Positions 13,160 through 26,053 of a stretch of 64,000 bases of DNA are shown here, piece by piece. Position 1 is the first letter of the stretch; the number at the start of each line of letters is the position of its first letter. The stretch is taken from positions 37,428,862-37,492,861 of the forward strand of contig CM049307.1 in assembly GCA_026874595.1 (NCBI GenBank). The letters run 5' to 3'. Source of the stretch: Sipunculus nudus (Eukaryota > Annelida > Sipuncula > Golfingiida > Sipunculidae). A model generated the notes under the pieces. It saw only the letters and a program-made list of their open reading frames with translations, was not told the DNA's origin and ran no database searches. The position numbers and the translations under genes were made by a program.

Positions 13160-13266
13160 TTAGTATATGAAAGTGTTGTTTGCTTGTTTTCTTGACCCAT
13201 GGTACAGCACTCTGTTTCCTGATGTCCTTTTGTTGTCCTCTTTCCAAGCAGGACCAACCTCATCAC
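13160..13266 (-). CDS. Exon 4, terminal coding exon of the same gene
   Basis: The acceptor is ATATCTATCTTTCAG (intron end at 13267) with a good pyrimidine tract. The exon begins with GT, which completes the Gly codon opened by the last G of exon 3 (phase 1). It reads DEVGPAWKEDNKRTSG, then NRVLYHGSRKQ, and ends NNTFIY followed by tandem TAA TAA codons at 13162-13157. That gives 34 residues after the junction glycine. The phase match and polar composition support it as the real C-terminus. An AATAAA follows 73 nt after the stop. A competing phase-compatible terminal exon exists at 15744-15659 but has a weaker acceptor. Confidence 0.6.
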
Positions 13267-13724
13267 CTGAAAGATAGATATATGATGTATTAGAAATATC
13301 ATTATAACAGAAAAATAAAACAGTGATATTTTATTAAAAGGTTTTTTTTAAAGATATGCTATTCCACTATCCTGAAATCTGAAATGAGGGTGAACTGGAA
13401 TTGCACTGTCAATTCTATACATAAAAAAAAAACAAAAAAAAAAAACAGGAAATAAAACTGCCAGGTTTAAGTATATTAAATACCTTTACCTTTATTAAAT
13501 GCAGACTAATTCATTTGTTGCATTGAAGACAATGGTAGCATAAGTTTATATTCAAAAAAGTTCAGCAGCAGGTTTTTAAAAATATCCTTGTGTAAAATGT
13601 GCTGTAAACTGTGCTGTTTGATCATAACAGACATTCATTTGTCTAATGTACAGCGAAAGTGAACAAGACTTGATCAGAATTAGTGAATAGTTTCCTGATG
13701 TTGTGTGTAGTGACTAGTTGGTTT

Positions 13725-14130
13725 GGTGGTCCTGAGACTGGTCTCGGCCTCGAGACCAGTCTCAATGCTGGTTTCTGCTGGCCTCAGGCTAGGCCTTGGC
13801 CTCAGAAGGCAATGACTCAGACTTGGCCTTGGACCTTCCAGCCTTGGTGAAGTGGCCCATGGCTGGCTCGAGGGTGCAAAAATTTGACCTATTTTTTATA
13901 CATGCTTTTGAGCTATAACTAGTACCAGAATTGACACAAAGAATCTTAGTTGTATGGACTCTGACTTGGTTGGTGATAACTTAAGACTCTTCCACAGGCT
14001 CACCCATGAGCGGGTTGCGGAGTGTCCAGCTGTGTTATAGACTAGTTGTGACTCAGCCTCATTCTCAAAGGGTGGTGACTCGGACTCTGCCTTGGCCACG
14101 GAGGGCAGTGACTTGGACTTAGCCTCATGA
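13725..14130. repeat. Degenerate GACT(T/C)GGCCT-type minisatellite
   Basis: Degenerate short repeats of ACTTGGCCTTGG, GACTCGGACT and GGCCTCAG types occur at both ends of this intron-3 stretch. They give unusual GC content for the area. They include a perfect hairpin at 13733-13764. The open frame on the minus strand here is low-complexity and not credible as a protein. Confidence 0.6.
13733..13764. repeat. Perfect 14-bp hairpin
   Basis: TGAGACTGGTCTCG, spacer GCCT, then the exact reverse complement CGAGACCAGTCTCA. It lies within the degenerate GC-richer minisatellite. Confidence 0.85.
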
Positions 14131-14782
14131 CTCAACTACAACACTGGACTGACTATGAAAACTGTAAATTTACCAGTTTTTAAAGCTCAGAAAAAAGTAG
14201 TCAATAGTGTCTAACTGAATGAGGTCAAACAGGACATAGCTGAACTTTGATAAGAAATAAGTGTTGTCATGGGAACAGCCAGGAATTGCAGTAGCCAAGT
14301 CATTCTTGCATAATCAACATACATTTCTTCAAATTTAACTGTTTAATCTCTTCCTAGAACCTTTGCTTGATGAACTGACGAGTGAATTTCACAAATTTAT
14401 CCCTAACAGCAGACAGTTCTTCCAGGAGACAGAGAAACAAATATCCCACCCCCCAATTAAATGAGATTTTTTATGCCAATCATGGCATGGTATTTGCATT
14501 TATTTTACATAATTTTAGTAGAAAATAAAACAAAACAACTGTCCTGCAAGAATCATGATCAGGAAAAGAAGCCACTTTGCAAGAAATGGCCATATTACCA
14601 TTGACTTTTAAATATATCTTTTTTGAGATAACATGGTATACACAATAGCACAATAATCACAGCCACAGAAAGTTAAAACACTATTGATCTAGAACAGTAA
14701 CAACACACAATATCACTAATGCACGCTAATATATGAGTTTTTTCCTCATAGTTCGTTTACCTAACCTGACTACTACATCCAG

Positions 14783-14980
14783 CCATGCTGGGAAATGATC
14801 GACCCCATACAGAGGACCACCAGGCCGAAGAAATGCTATGTCCCTCAGCCCTGCAGACATCACAGAGCAACCAACAGAGAAACCAGCCTGCCCAACTACC
14901 CCCCAGGGCTCAGCGGGGAAATGCTCATGATTTTCTTATCTTACTCACAACAAATAACAGGTGTCTGCTCGATTCCTTAG
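14783..14980 (+). other. Candidate coding exon, plus strand, unresolved
   Basis: A GC-richer patch inside the last intron of the minus-strand gene. On the plus strand a plausible branch point (CTAAC at 14761-14765) precedes an AG at 14781-14782. The frame then reads CWEMIDPIQRTTRPKKCYVP, later ETSLPNYPPGLSGEM, and ends at a stop at 14978-14980. That looks protein-like. A second plus frame is also open, starting MLGNDRPHTEDHQ and continuing to about 14991. A minus-strand frame is open too, but its donor phase does not fit exon 4. No partner exon was found. It could be the last exon of a convergent gene, an old coding fragment, or chance. Confidence 0.25.
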
Positions 14981-15266
14981 GCCTTAGATAATAAACATAT
15001 AAACAGTACGGTGTATATATATACACACACCCCCGGCAAAACTTAGACAGTAAAACAACACAACAAGATTGTAGACAAAATAATAAAGAATTAAAAAAGC
15101 ATGCGATATGGGGACCGGAAACCTGCACAGCAAAATTGATGCCATGGAATGGAATGTTAATTAAACCTGTGTCATTCCTGTTTTAACTGAAAACATTTTA
15201 AAAACACCCTGGACATCATGGTATTGCTGTCCTTGACTATAAATATAACAAACAACAACCATGCCT

Positions 15267-15286
15267 CCCCCCCCCCCCCCCCCCCC
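15267..15286. repeat. Poly-C tract
   Basis: 20 consecutive C residues in intron 3. Confidence 0.95.
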
Positions 15287-15658
15287 ACCACGAGCATGAT
15301 GTACGTTAGTTTACTGACACCTTTTTGTGACATAATGGATCACACTGACAGATGGCTGTGTGGTCACATCCAACAAGTGCAAGTGGTAAAATGTGCTATA
15401 AAAACCCATAAAACACTCATTCAGGGGTTATTTACGCTTGAATTTACACCAAAATTGAACTTCATGAACACTTTTACATTACCAACCATTATGACAAATT
15501 TCAATAACATCCCTGATACATCCCCAGATTTGGTCCAGACACACATACACACACTCAGAAACATATGAGTGTCCTGATGTTACACTTGTAATCCTACTAA
15601 AGTCTGAGCATTATTCCCCTCTTAACTTTGCTGATACAGGCCCCCCAGGCCCCATACT

Positions 15659-15744
15659 CTATCTGTAGGCAGTATCTTGCCAGGACGCTGTCCTTGGACC
15701 GTGGTGTAAATTCTTGTTGAATCCCAAGGTCCTTACATGGAACC
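15659..15744 (-). other. Possible alternative terminal exon
   Basis: A phase-compatible alternative end for the gene. After an AG at 15746-15745 (AACCTGTCAG), the frame that continues exon 3 reads GFHVRTLGFNKNLHHGP and ends SWQDTAYR at a TAG (15661-15659). The pyrimidine tract is short, and I see no AATAAA close downstream. I rank it below the exon at 13266-13160. It may be chance, or an alternative last exon. Confidence 0.2.
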
Positions 15745-16003
15745 CTGACAGGTTAATCTGTGTGCACAGATTATACCAAATATCAAACACTGACAGGTTT
15801 ATTTAATTGCATAAACATTAAATCCTGGATATTCAATGAGATTTCCTATACAATTTAAAAACAATCCGAATTCTTAATTCAGGCAAGTGAAATTTCAGGA
15901 CATCACTTTTTACAATAGGAATTTTGTTCTAATTAGAAAAAGAAGTCAGGCACAGGGGAGTGGGTTACTGTCTTTTTAATCAGCTTCCAGCATTAATTGT
16001 TAC

Positions 16004-16214
16004 CTGTAAGGACATTGTACTGCCTCCGTACTGGGCTAGACCGTGGTACCCCCGGTCCCAGGAGCACACCAAGCTTATTGTGCACTCTGTTGTACTGCGT
16101 CCAGCCGTAGTTGCTGGATAAACGTCCATCCTTGCTGGAGAGTACTGTCTTGACCCCTGAGCTGTCATTCATGTTCATCTTGTTCTCGAAGGTTGGCCAG
16201 TGTATTTTATAATA
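16004..16214 (-). CDS. Exon 3 of the same gene, next to a satellite
   Basis: A 211-nt exon (70 codons plus 1 nt), entering in phase 0 and leaving in phase 1. The acceptor is TTACCTATTTCCAG (intron end at 16215) and the donor is ACAG followed by GTAACA (intron start at 16003). The peptide runs from YYKIHWPTFENK through NYGWTQYNRVHNKL and LLGPGVPRSS to RRQYNVLT. Codon composition is clearly less AT-rich than the flanks, which supports coding. The first 20 or so bases and the acceptor are nearly identical to a segment present in every monomer of the satellite that begins immediately upstream. The exact start could therefore be debated; a later acceptor inside the exon is possible but has a poorer pyrimidine tract. 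Confidence 0.68.
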
Positions 16215-19200
16215 CTGGAAATAGGTAACATCACAGGTAAACAGTGTGGTTTATAATACTGGAAGCAGGTTAATCATCTAGATAAAGAGTGTAGTTTATA
16301 ATACTGGAAAATGGGTAAATCATAGATAAACAATGTAGTTTATAATACTGGAATATTGGTATCATAGGTAAACAGTGTAGTTTATTATTATAAAACTGGA
16401 ATCAGGTAAATCTTCTAGGTAAAGATTGTAGTTTATAATACTGAAAATGAGGAAATAATTGGTAAACAGTGTAGTTTAAAATACAGGAAAATTGGTATCA
16501 TAGGTAAACAGTGTAGTTTATTATTATAAAACTGGAATCAGGTAAATCTTCTAGGTAAAGAGTGTAGTTTATAATACTGAAAATGAGGAAATAATTGGTA
16601 AACAGTGTAGTTTAAAATACAGGAAAATTGGTATCATAGGTAAACAGTGTAGTTTATTATTATAAAACTGGAATCAGGTAAATCTTCTAGGTAAAGATTG
16701 AAGTTTATAATACTGAAAATGAGGAAATAATTGGTAAACAGTGTAGTTTAAAATACAGGAAAATTGGTATCATAGGTAAACAGTGTAGTTTATTATTATA
16801 AAACTGGAATCAGGTAAATCTTCTAGGTAAAGAGTGTAGTTTATAATACTGAAAATGAGGAAATAATTGGTAAACAGTGTAGTTTAAAATACAGGAAAAT
16901 TGGTATCATAGGTAAACAGTGTAGTTTATTATTATAAAACTGGAATCAGGTAAATCTTCTAGGTAAAGAGTGTAGTTTATAATACTGAAAATGAGGAAAT
17001 AATTGGTAAACAGTGTAGTTTAAAATACAGGAAAATTGGTATCATAGGTAAACAGTGTAGTTTATTATTATAAAACTGGAATCAGGTAAATCTTCTAGGT
17101 AAAGAGTGTAGTTTATAATACTGAAAATGAGGAAATAATTGGTAAACAGTGTAGTTTAAAATACAGGAAAATTGGTATCATAGGTAAACAGTGTAGTTTA
17201 TTATTATAAAACTGGAATCAGGTAAATCATCTAGGTAAAGATTGAAGTTTATAATACTGAAAATGAGGAAATAATTGGTAAACAGTGTAGTTTAAAATAC
17301 AGGAAAATTGGTATCATAGGTAAACAGTGTAGTTTATTATTATAAAACTGGAATCAGGTAAATCTTATAGGTAAAGAGTGTAGTTTATAATACTGAAAAT
17401 GAGGAAATAATTGGTAAACAGTGTAGTTTAAAATACAGGAAAATTGGTATCATAGGTAAACAGTGTAGTTTATTATTATAAAACTGGAATCAGGTAAATC
17501 TTCTAGGTAAAGAGTGTAGTTTATAATACTGAAAATGAGGAAATAATTGGTAAACAGTGTAGTTAAAAATACAGGAAAATCGGTATCATAGGTAAACAGT
17601 GTAGTTTATTATTATAAAACTGGAAGCAGGTAAATCTTCTAGGTAAAGAGTGTAGTTTATAATACTGAAAATGGGGAAATCATTGGTAAACAGTGTAGTT
17701 TAAAATACAGGAAAATTGGTATCATAGGTAAACAGTGTAGTTTATTATTATAAAACTGGAAGCAGGTAAATCTTCTAGGTAAAGAGTGTAGTTTATAATA
17801 CTGAAAATGAGGAAATAATTGGTAAACAGTGTAGTTTAAAATACAGGAAAATCGGTATCATAGGTAAACAGTGTAGTTTATTATTATAAAACTGGAAGCA
17901 GGTAAATCTTCTAGGTAAAGAGTGTAGTTTATAATACTGAAAATGGGGAAATCATTGGTAAACAGTGCAGTTTAAAATACAGGAAAATTGGTATCATAGG
18001 TAAACAGTGTAGTTTATTATTATAAAAATGGAATCAGGTAAATCTTCTAGGTAAAGATTGAAGTTTATAATACTGAAAATGGGGAAATAATTGGTAAACA
18101 GTGTAGTTTATAATACTGAAAAATCGGTATCATAGGTAAACAGTGTAGTTTATTATTATAAAACTGGAATCAGGTAAATCTTCTAGGTAAAGAGTGTAGT
18201 TTATTATACTGAAAATGGGGAAATCATTGGTAAACAGTGTAGTTTATAATACTGGAAAATGGGTAAATCATAGATAAACAATGTAGTTTATAATACTGGA
18301 ATATTGGTATCATAGGTAAACAGTGTAGTTTATTATTATAAAACTGGAATCAGGTAAATCTTCTAGGTAAAGAGTGTAGTTTATAATACTGTAAATGAGG
18401 AAATAATTGGTAAACAGTGTAGTTTAAAATACAGGAAAATCGGTATCATAGGTAAACAGTGTAGTTTATTATTATAAAACTGGAAGCAGGTAAATCTTCT
18501 AGGTAAAGAGTGTAGTTTATAATACTGAAAATGGGGGAAATCATTGGTAAACAGTGTAGTTTAAAATACAGGAAAATTGGTATCATAGGTAAACAGTGTA
18601 GTTTATTATTATAAAACTGGAAGCAGGTAAATCTTCTAGGTAAAGATTGAAGTTTATAATACTGAAAATGGGGAAATAATTGGTAAACAGTGTAGTTTAA
18701 AATACAGGAAAATTGGTATCATAGGTAAACAGTGTAGTTTATTATTATAAAACTGGAATCAGGTAAATCTTCTAGGTAAAGATTGAAGTTTATAATACTG
18801 AAAATGGGGAAATCATTGGTAAACAGTGTAGTTTATAATTCTGGAAAATCTGTATCATAGGTAAACAGTGTAGTTTATTATTATAAAACTGGAATCAGGT
18901 AAATCTTCTAGGTAAAGAGTGTAGTTTATAATACTGAAAATGGGGAAATCATTGGTAAACAGTGTAGTTTAAAATACAGGAAAATTGGTATCATAGGTAA
19001 ACAGTGTAGTTTATTATTATAAAACTGGAAGCAGGTAAATCTTCTAGGTAAAGATTAAAGTTTATAATACTGAAAATGGGGAAATCATTGGTAAACAGTG
19101 TAGTTTATAAAACTGGAAAATCGGTATCATAGGTAAACAGTGTAGTTTATTATTATAAAACTGGAAGCAGGTAAATCGTCTAGGTAAAGAGTGTAGTTTA

Positions 19201-22200
19201 TAATACTGAAAATGGGGAAATCATTGGTAAACAGTGTAGTTTAAAATACAGGAAAATTGGTATCATAGGTAAACAGTGTAGTTTATTATTATAAAACTGG
19301 AATCAGGTAAATCTTCTAGGTAAAGAGTGTAGTTTATAATACTGAAAATGGGGAAATCATTGGTAAACAGTGTAGTTTATAATACTCGAAAATCGGTATC
19401 ATCGGTAAACAGTGTAGTTTATTATTATTAAACTGGAATCAGGTAAATCTTCTAGGTAAAGATTGAAGTTTATAATACTGAAAATGGGGCAATCATTGGT
19501 AAACAGTGTAGTTTATAATACTGGAAAATCGGTATCATAGGTAAACAGTGTAGTTTATTATTATAAAACTGGAATCAGGTAAATCTTCTAGGTAAAGAGT
19601 GTAGTTTATAATACTGAAAATGGGGAAATCATTGGTAAACAGTCTAGTTTAAAATACAGGAAAATTGGTATCATAGGTAAACTGTGTAGTTTATTATTAT
19701 AAAACTGGAAGCAGGTAAATCTTCTAGGTAAAGATTAAAGTTAATAATACTGAAAATGGGGAAATCATTGGTAAACAGTGTAGTTTAAAATACAGGAAAA
19801 TTGGTATCATAGGTAAACTGTGTAGTTTATTATTATAAAACTGGAAGCAGGTAAATCTTCTAGGTAAAGATTGAAGTTTATAATACTGAAAATGGGGAAA
19901 TCATTGGTAAACAGTGTAGTTTATAATACTGGAAAATCGGTATCATAGGTAAACAGTGTAGTTTATTATTATAAAACTGGAAGCAGGTAAATCTTCTAGG
20001 TAAAGAGTGTAGTTTATAATACTGAAAATGAGGAAATAATTGGTAAACAGTGTAGTTTAAAATACAGGAAAATTGGTATCATAGGTAAACAGTGTAGTTT
20101 ATTATTATAAAACTGGAATCAGGTAAATCTTCTAGGTAAAGAGTGTAGTTTATAATACTGAAAATGAGGAAATAATTGGTAAACAGTGTAGTTTAAAATA
20201 CAGGAAAATTGGTATCATAGGTAAACAGTGTAGTTTATTATTATAAAACTGGAATCAGGTAAATCTTCTAGGTAAAGATTGAAGTTTATAATACTGAAAA
20301 TGGGGAAATCATTGGTAAACAGTGTAGTTTATAATTCTGGAAAATCTGTATCATAGGTAAACAGTGTAGTTTATTATTATAAAACTGGAATCAGGTAAAT
20401 CTTCTAGGTAAAGAGTGTAGTTTATAATACTGAAAATGGGGAAATCATTGGTAAACAGTGTAGTTTATAATACTGGAAAATCGGTATCATAGGTAAACAG
20501 TGAAGTTTATTATTATAAAACTGGAATCAGGTAAATCTTCTATGTAAAGATTGAAGTTTATAATACTGAAAATGGGGAAATCATTGGTAAACAGTGTAGT
20601 TTAAAATACAGGAAAATTGGTATCATAGGTAAACAGTGTAGTTTATTATTATAAAACTGGAATCAGGTAAATCTTCTAGGTAAAGAGTGTAGTTTATAAT
20701 ACTGAAAATGGGGAAATCATTGGTAAACAGTGTAGTTTATAATACTGGAAAATCGGTATCATAGGTAAACAGTGTAGTTTATTATTATTAAACTGGAATC
20801 AGGTAAATCTTCTAGGTAAAGATTGAAGTTTATAATACTGAAAATGGGGAAATCATTGGTAAACAGTGTAGTTTAAAATACAGGAAAATTGGTATCATAG
20901 GTAAACAGTGTAGTTTATTATTATAAAACTGGAATCAGGTAAATCTTCTAGGTAAAGATTGAAGTTTATAATACTGAAAATGGGGAAATCATTGGTAAAC
21001 AGTGTAGTTTAAAATACAGGAAAATTGGTATCATAGGTAAACAGTGTAGTTTATTATTATAAAACTGGAATCAGGTAAATCTTCTAGGTAAAGAGTGTAG
21101 TTTATAATACTGAAAATAGGGAAATCATTGGTAAACAGTGTAGTTTAAAATACAGGAAAATTGGTATCATAGGTAAACAGTGTAGTTTATTATTATAAAA
21201 CTGGAATCAGGTAAATCTTCTAGGTAAAGATTGAAGTTCATAATACTGAAAATGGGGAAATCATTGGTAAACAGTGTAGTTTAAAATACAGGAAAATTGG
21301 TATCATAGGTAAACAGTGTAGTTTATTATTATAAAACTGGAATCAGGTAAATCTTCTAGGTAAAGAGTGTAGTTTATAATACTGAAAATGGGGAAATCAT
21401 TGGTAAACAGTGTAGTTTATAATACTGGAAAATCGGTATCATAGGTAAACAGTGTAGTTTAATATTATAAAACTGGAATCAGGTAAATCTTCTAGGTAAA
21501 GATTGAAGTTTATAATACTGAAAATGGGGAAATCATTGGTAAACAGTGTAGTTTAAAATACAGGAAAATTGGTATCATAGGAAAACTGTGTAGTTTATTA
21601 TTATAAAACTGGAATCAGGTAAATCTTCTAGGTAAAGATTGAAGTTTATAATACTGAAAATGGGGAAATCATTGGTAAACAGTGTAGTTTAAAATACAGG
21701 AAAATTGGTATCATAGGTAAACAGTGTAGTTTATTATTATAAAACTGGAATCAGGTAAATCTTCTAGGTAAAGAGTGTAGTTTATAATACTGAAAATGGA
21801 GGAATCATTGGTAAACAGTGTAGTTTAAAATACAGGAAAATTGGTATCATAGGTAAACAGTGTAGTTTATTATTATAAAACTGGAATCAGGTAAATCTTC
21901 TAGGTAAAGAGTGTAGTTTATAATACTGAAAATGGGGAAATCATTGGTAAACAGTGTAGTTTATAATACTGGAAAAATAATACTGGAAAATCGGTATCAT
22001 AGGTAAACAGTGTAGTTTATTATTATTAAACAGGAATCAGGTAAATCTTCTAGGTAAAGATTGAAGTTTATAATACTGAAAATGGGGAAATCATTGGTAA
22101 ACAGTGTAGTTTATAATACTGGAAAATCGGTATCATAGGTAAACAGTGTAGTTTATTATTATAAAACTGGAAGCAGGTAAATCTTCTAGGTAAAGAGTGT

Positions 22201-24560
22201 AGTTTATAATACTGAAAATGGGGAAATCATTGGTAAACAGTGTAGTTTAAAATACAGGAAAATTGGTATCATAGGTAAACAGTGTAGTTTATTATTATAA
22301 AACTGGAATCAGGTAAATCTTCTAGGTAAAGAGTGTAGTTTATAATACTGAAAATGGGGAAATCATTGGTAAACAGTGTAGTTTATAATACTGGAAAATC
22401 GGTATCATAGGTAAACAGTGTAGTTTATTATTATAAAACTGGAATCAGGTAAATATTCTAGGTAAAGATTGAAGTTTATAATACTGAAAATGGGGAAATC
22501 ATTGGTAAACAGTGTAGTTTAAAATACAGGAAAATTGGTATCATAGGTAAACAGTGTAGTTTATTATTATAAAACTGGAATCAGGTAAATCTTCTAGGTA
22601 AAGATTGAAGTTTATAATACTGAAAATGGGAAAATCATTGGTAAACAGTGTAGTTTAAAATACAGGAAAATTGGTATCATAGGTAAACAGTGTAGTTTAT
22701 TATTATAAAACTGGAAGCAGGTAAATCTTCTAGGTAAAGATTGAAGTTTATGAAACTGAAAATGGGGAAATCATTGGTAAACAGTGTAGTTTAAAATACA
22801 GGAAAATTGGTATCATAGGTAAACAGTGTAGTTTATTATTATAAAACTGGAATCAGGTAAATCTTCTAGGTAAAGAGTGTAGTTTATAATACTGAAAATG
22901 GGGAAATCATTGGTAAACAGTGTAGTTTATAATACTGGAAAAATAATACTGGAAAATCGGTATCATAGGTAAACAGTGTAGTTTATTATTATTAAACAGG
23001 AATCAGGTAAATCTTCTAGGTAAAGATTGAAGTTTATAATACTGAAAATGGGGAAATCATTGGTAAACAGTGTAGTAAATAATACTGGAAAATCGGTATC
23101 ATAGGTAAACAGTGTAGTTTATTATTATTAAACAGGAATCAGGTAAATCTTCTAGGTAAAGATTGAAGTTTATAATACTGAAAATGGGGAAATCATTGGT
23201 AAACAGTGTAGTTTAAAATACAGGAAAATTGGTATCATAGGTAAACTGTGTAGTGTATTATTATAAAACTGGAAGCAGGTAAATCTTCTAGGTAAAGATT
23301 GAAGTTTATAATACTGAAAATGGGGAAATCATTGGTAAACAGTGTAGTTAAAAATACAGGAAAATTGGTATCATAGGTAAACTGTGTAGTTTATTATTAT
23401 AAAACTGGAAGCAGGTAAATCTTCTAGGTAAAGATTGAAGTTTATAATACTGAAAATGGGGAAATCATTGGTAAACAGTGTAGTTTATAATACTGGAAAA
23501 TCGGTATCATAGGTAAACAGTGTAGTTTATTATTATAAAACTGGAAGCAGGTAAATCTTCTAGGTAAAGAGTGTAGTTTATAATACTGAAAATGGGGAAA
23601 TCATTGGTAAACAGTGTAGTTTAAAATACAGGAAAATTGGTATCATAGGTAAACAGTGTAGTTTATTATTATAAAACTGGAATCAGGTAAATCTTCTAGG
23701 TAAAGAGTGTAGTTTATAATACTGAAAATGGGGAAATAATTGGTAAACAGTGTAGTTTATAATACTGGAAAATCGGTATCATAGGTAAACAGTGTAGTTT
23801 ATTATTATAAAACTGGAATCAGGTAAATCTTCTAGGTAAAGATTGAAGTTTATAATACTGAAAATGGGGAAATCATTGGTAAACAGTGTAGTTTAAAATA
23901 CAGGAAAATTGGTATCATAGGTAAACAGTGTAGTTTATTATTATAAAACTGGAAGCAGGTAAATCTTCTAGGTAAAGATTGAAGTTTATAATACTGAAAA
24001 TGGGGAAATCATTGGTAAACAGTGTAGTTTATAATACAGGAAAATTGGTATCATAGGTAAACAGTGTAGTTTATTATTATAAAACTGGAAGCAGGAAAAT
24101 CTTCTAGGTAAAGATTGAAGTTTATAATACTGAAAATGGGGAAATCATTGGTAAACAGTGTAGTTTAAAATACAGGAAAATTGGTATCATAGGTAAACAG
24201 TGTAATTTATTATTATAAAACTGGAAGCAGGTAAATCTTCTAGGTAAAGAGTGTTGTTTAAAATACTGGAAAATGGGGAAATCATTGGTAAACAGTGTAG
24301 TTTATAATACAGGAAAATTGGTATCATAGGTAAACAGTGTAGTTTATTATTATAAAACTGGAATCAGGTAAATCTTCTAGGTAAAGATTGAAGTTTATAA
24401 TACTGAAAATGGGGAAATCATTGGTAAACAGAGTAGTTTAAAATACAGGAAAATTGGTATCATAGGTAAACAGTGTAGTTTATTATTATAAAACTGGAAG
24501 CAGGTAAATCTTCTAGGTAAAGAGTGTTGTTTAAAATACTGGAAAATGGGAATTCATAGG
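16215..24560. repeat. 136-bp satellite filling intron 2
   Basis: About 61 head-to-tail monomers of about 136 bp. Each monomer is made of three related subunits of about 45 bp centred on TAAACAGTGTAGTTTA, itself an inverted repeat (TAAAC/GTTTA). Two monomer flavours dominate: one with GAGGAAATAATTGG (most of 16.4-17.6 kb, again near 20.0-20.2 kb) and one with GGGGAAATCATTGG (most of the rest). The edges are more divergent, as usual for array borders. On the minus (gene-sense) strand each subunit reads like the acceptor and first bases of exon 3. No long open frame is present on either strand. Confidence 0.95.
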
Positions 24561-25690
24561 TAAAGAATGTAGTTTTTTATACTAGGGAAGGGGGACATCA
24601 TCAGTATACACCTGGATAAAGATTTCCAGTACTGTAAACTGCATGGAATGGATATACCAAATATTTTGAAGAAAATTGTGAAGTATGTAGTGACAAATGA
24701 CTATTTACTGATACACACATTAATGTCTACAAGCGTTTTTCTTCAGTTTTAGATGCACTTTTTAGGCAATGGATGGTTTGATGATTTCTTTTTATTAATA
24801 TTGCAATTAATCTGTCGACATCATCTGCGGTTTTCCCTATAAAACACAAAGTTAATACCAAAAGAAGAATTAGTTCTCAACAAAAACAGTTGAGTGGTGT
24901 TCAATAATTTGGCTAAAGTTCAGGAACTGTGATACATAATCATTCAATAACTCAACAAATTTCTTTAAGAAAATCTCAAATTAAATAGGTCAGTACTTTA
25001 GGTTTTCCAGTCTTTGTAAAATTCATTCACTTTTTTCAATCTTAAAGATACGTTAAGACAGTAACAGAGATGACAATCAGCCAATGGCAGTGCAGATTTA
25101 GAGACATTTGGTGGAGGGTCATGCAGTTAGTTCTCCTTAGTGCATCCTCCCCTTGCCATGAAGTGCAACACAGGTGTAAAGCAGATTTTTTTATACATAT
25201 TCATTTAGTCCCAGATGATCCTGCTTGTGTTTGAAATTAACCATCTGCAAACAATGCTTTATGGCCCCACTTGCTGTTTATAATTCCCAGCTGGAACACT
25301 TTGAAAACCCCTAAGCATTACATCAGGCAAATATCAAGGCACGTCAGTAACTATAGAGTAAGTCATTGAGGTACTGAACGTTGCCGACCGGCCTGAATCT
25401 GGGTGTGTACAACAAGTGTTCCTGTACATAAAAAACTGACTTCTTACTACAATCATTAGTAAACAATCCCCTGGTACTTAATTAGCCTCAGTGAGCATGC
25501 TGGCTACACCTGGAGCACACGTAGAGATTATTTACTCAGGACTTATAAACATTTGTAAATAAGCCATATTACTAGAGTGATTATACACAGAGATAGGTAA
25601 CATATACAGTATATAGCAACTCAGCTGGTGAATGAACAAGAATTTTTAATCTGTACAATCTCTCAAGAATAAACAGGAACTATGAGCCAC
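24561..25690. other. Intron 2 unique sequence
   Basis: No exon or repeat family recognised between the satellite and the next duplication. Confidence 0.5.
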
Positions 25691-25699
25691 ATGGTGTAA

Positions 25700-26015
25700 A
25701 AAAACCCTTGTTATTTAAGAAAAATAAGAATTTTAATTTCCTCTTAGGAAATAAAGGAATTTGAGGCACCTTTAGAAAGTGCAAGTCATCTGTTTCTTAA
25801 AGAGAATTAAGATTTAACAGATATATAGTATATCAAGGAAAGCAGGTACTCCAAGCTAGTGTACAAAACAAGGCCTTCCTCTTCCAGGAAACATAAGAAT
25901 TTTCATTCCCTCTAAAGGAAATATAGGAATTTGAGGCTCCTTTAGAATGTAAGAGTTATCTCTCTCTCAAGGCGGATTCAGATTTCCAAAATATACAGTA
26001 GTATATTAAGCCAAC
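25700..26015. repeat. Diverged tandem duplication of about 187 bp
   Basis: Two diverged copies share AATAAGAATTTT-, GGAATTTGAGGC(A/T)CC- and TATACAGTAG-like blocks at about 187-bp spacing. Confidence 0.6.
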
Positions 26016-26053
26016 CTCAGGACAATCATTTAATTTTTGTTTTCATACAAATT

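Noticed and set aside
16215-24560. CRISPR-like appearance of regularly spaced repeats.
   Set aside because: The whole unit repeats without unique spacers, in an animal intron; it is a satellite.
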